In this document: positions 61,576-64,000 of the stretch, piece after piece
Numbering within the stretch: position 1 is the first letter of the stretch
Layout: the number at the start of each line of letters is the position of its first letter
NCBI GenBank assembly: GCA_963931925.1
Contig: OZ007570.1
Span: forward strand, 708,501-772,500
Reading direction: 5' to 3'
DNA: 64,000 nt
Source: Onchidella celtica
Taxonomy: Eukaryota > Mollusca > Gastropoda > Systellommatophora > Onchidiidae
Made by a program: the position numbers and the translations under genes
Notes under the pieces: generated by a model
Told to the model about the DNA's origin: nothing
Database searches by the model: none
What the model saw: only the letters and a program-made list of their open reading frames with translations

Positions 61576-62701
61576 AAAAATGTAGAAAGACCACGATACC
61601 CCTCCCCCTCCCCCCCCCCCCCTTCCTCCCTTCCCTTATATGATTACACCCTCAGGCACGGCTGTACGGCTAGGCTTGACGACCTCAACTCCACACTGAT
61701 CTTGGTCCCTTAAACACACAAGCAGAAATAGCTCTGTTGTCTTCCCCGCTTGTGTAGCACCGGACCAGAAAGCAAATGATCTATGCTTTGTACACAGACA
61801 ACGGACACATGGATTCCTTGTGTGAGATTGATCATGCAAGTCAGGTCAGAAAAATCTGCTCCTGGTAACATGTAATCCAGTACAACCTGTTTCATGAACT
61901 GGTACGCTAGCATGGTATCAGTGGGCGTGCACCTGTCGGTGCAAACGGCCAGGGCGGAGGAGGTTTCATGTAACCCAAAGGCCACATGCTAGGGCACAAT
62001 GTGACCCTCAGTACTTGAGTCCTTCACATTGGCCCCCGGTAGCGGTGTGGTCATAGGCTTGTTTGCCTAAATCACAGACGAAGAATTGAGCAAACTTCCC
62101 GGACGCAGCTTCGAAGCTGGCGGCAGCAGGCCAGTGGTTGATTGATAGGGCAGATGACAATATACCGTCACTCTGGCCTGGATATCGTGACACAGAGCAT
62201 CCACCAGTATTGGTGTTCTTTGGTTTGGGTCTTTCACCCTAGTCAGTTGGGACTGCGAGGCTGTGGAGTAGCCTACAGGCAGCCGGTCAGGCAATATGAC
62301 TGTCCCTCTGGCATCTTCCTGCACCTGGATACATTTCCAGTCGTCTTGACCCTGTCTTGCCACTTGGATAAGTTGTGTCCAGGCGAGAGAGTGAGTCTGA
62401 TGTTTGCGCAGCTCTTTCTCACTAAAAACAAATTCTTTGCGCCAGTCTTAACACTCACCTCGTCTTCTTTCATCTTTGTCTCGTCTTCTTTCCTCTCAAA
62501 ATTCCAACGGCGATGGGCGAGTGCGGTGGCAGCAGGTTTGGATAGACTGGAAGCTGTTAGCACAGACCTACACGTTGGTGGCTGTGGGCTATGGTCGCTT
62601 CATCGTCGATTGAAGTGGAGGCGTGGGGAGGCAGCACCCACAGTAGCTGAGCAGCCTTATTTAAGGATAGCACTGCTCACCTCAACTGAGGAAGGGGCTA
62701 G
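61576..62701. other. Unassigned DNA, possibly partly 5' region of the following LINE
   Basis: A 199-codon plus frame (62142-62741) and minus frames at 61710-61985 and 62067-62363 show no motif I recognise. The stretch from about 62000 may be the LINE's untranslated region, but its boundary cannot be seen. Confidence 0.35.
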
Positions 62702-64000
62702 AAAAGGTGCCCTAAAGAAAGCCCACTTCACATCACCCTGACTGGTATACCGCGACCAGTGGGGATCCCTTTTTGCGGTCGAAACAAAAAGAAATTCAGC
62801 TTACTCAGGCTAGGAGCCTGGAATATACGCACACTACAGGACAACTCAAACAACCCGGAAAGACGCACTGCACTTATTGCCATTGAGCTCAGCAGGTACA
62901 ACCTGGACATAGTGGCACTCAGTGAGACCAGACTCCCTGATAGTGGCCAACTCAAAGAGCTCAGTGGTGGATACACCTTCTTCTGGAAAGGCAAGGGTGC
63001 AGTCGAACCGAGACAGCATGGTGTTGGGTTTGCAATTAAAAATGACCTTGTCAGAAATTTGCAGTCCATGCCAATTGAAATAAATGACAGGCTAATGACA
63101 CTCAGGATCCCAGTTGGGAAAAGCCAGTCGGCCACCCTCATTAGCGCATATGCGCCCACCATGACAAATCCAGATGAAGCCAAAGACAAGTTCTATTCTG
63201 ATCTAGAATCTGTCATATGCTCTGTCCCGGCAGCTGATAAGCTGATTCTCTTGGGGGACTTCAATGCTAGGGTTGGCTCAGAAATCTCAGCGTGGCCAAA
63301 TGTTTTGGGCCCTCATGGAGTTGGTTCATGCAATAACAATGGGTTGCGCTTACTTACTTTGTGCGCTGAATTTGGCCTGTTCATTACCAACACAAATTTT
63401 AGTCTCCCCGTGAGAAACAGAACGTCATGGATGCATCCCCGCTCAAAGCATTGGCATCTCATAGACTATGTCATTGTGAGGAAGACTGACAGAAAGGATG
63501 TCCTTGTAACAAAGGCGATGTGTGGTGCCGAGTGTGGAACTGACCACAGACTCATTGTTTGCAAGCTCAGACTAACATTGAGGCGCAATAGACGCCCTCA
63601 AGGGAAAGCGCCACCTAAGCGCCTAAATGTTTCAAAACTCTGCTCAGCTGAGAAACAGAGCGAGCTCTCATCAGAACTCTCCTCAAAATTGGATTGCGTG
63701 AATTTTGACCCTGAGAACATTGAACAGAGCTGGACTGACCTAAATACGACTGTACACTCTTGCGCCAGCAGCACAGTTGGTTTTCCTGTCCGCAAGCACC
63801 AGGACTGGTTCAATGATAATGATAATGAAATCAAAGTGCTCATCAAAGAAAAAAATAGTCTCATCCAAGCTCACTGCAGTGACCCCTCTTCCACAGCAAA
63901 AGCTGATGCACTGCGTGCATGTAAGGGTGTACTCCAGAAGAAGCTGAGGAAAATGAAAAATGACTGGCTAGAAGAGCGAGTAAGAGAAACTCAGAAATAT
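62702..64000 (+). CDS. LINE ORF2, apurinic endonuclease domain (continues past window)
   Basis: An open frame of over 430 codons from just after a TAG at 62699-62701 to the window end. It encodes an exonuclease-endonuclease-phosphatase-fold endonuclease that nicks the target for LINE insertion. The family's active-site blocks are present in order: LGAWNIRTL (Asn), ALSETRL (Glu), LISAYAPT, LLGDFNARVG (Asp, Asn), TSWMHPRSKHWHLIDYVIV and the final GTDHRLI (Asp-His). A basic linker follows. The RT domain would lie beyond 64000. No in-frame ATG is found near the start, so the true beginning may be upstream with a frame break or a non-standard start. The LINE clade (RTE-related or other) cannot be fixed from this part. 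No stop interrupts it, so it may be a young copy. Confidence 0.85.

Noticed and set aside
61710-62363. Minus-strand frames of 91 and 98 codons upstream of the last LINE
   Set aside because: No recognisable motif, overlapping plus-strand frames and no splice evidence.

Overview
The window looks like repeat-dense, largely non-genic DNA from an invertebrate animal, most likely a lophotrochozoan and possibly a gastropod mollusc. That assignment is an inference. It rests on the mix of Gmr1-type Gypsy, CR1/L2-like and endonuclease-bearing LINEs, PIF/Harbinger and Tc1 remnants, a YqaJ-domain relic, and very abundant tetranucleotide repeats and minisatellites. There is no bacterial-style gene organisation, rRNA, convincing tRNA or CRISPR array. 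Nearly all long open frames are either retroelement proteins or artefacts of tandem repeats.

The dominant genes are two copies of one LTR retrotransposon of the Gmr1 type (Ty3/Gypsy with integrase placed before reverse transcriptase). They lie head to head, 383 bp apart. The right copy (34331-42594, + strand) is complete: near-identical LTRs, a 5-bp target duplication (ATCAG), a tRNA-Pro-like primer site and one uninterrupted 1523-residue Gag-Pol frame ordered Gag, protease, integrase, RT, RNase H. The left copy (27635-33947, - strand) also has a 5-bp target duplication (CATTA). Its 5' end is scrambled, 96 Gag codons are missing, and one lost base splits Gag from Pol. Its single full LTR differs from the other two almost only by the precise absence of a 319-bp GT...AG segment. 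This looks like an intron spliced from the element's RNA and fixed by reverse transcription, and it is the most striking observation here.

From left to right: 1-3188 unassigned with a (GA)n tract; 3189-6430 a 14-bp satellite with a 5'-truncated LINE inserted in it; 6430-13800 unassigned DNA with a broken YqaJ-domain gene (8757-9534) and CT-rich tracts; 13828-15627 two minisatellites with higher-order structure; 15628-15965 a Tc1 transposase fragment; 17431-19252 a PIF/Harbinger relic filled by a 77-bp satellite; 19253-27630 mostly unassigned, with a chain of phase-compatible minus-strand exons of a possible cysteine-rich host gene (23368-25166) and a G-rich minisatellite; 27630-42599 the two Gmr1 copies; 42600-49470 minisatellites (88 bp, 47 bp) and low-complexity DNA; 49471-50056 a second LINE tail; 51600-58540 large GATA-type, CTGT/CTAT and GAGT arrays; 60118-61250 a decayed LINE; 62702-64000 the endonuclease domain of another LINE that runs off the window.

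The genes do not form a pathway. The mobile elements each act for their own replication. All family assignments come from reading motifs; no database search was run.
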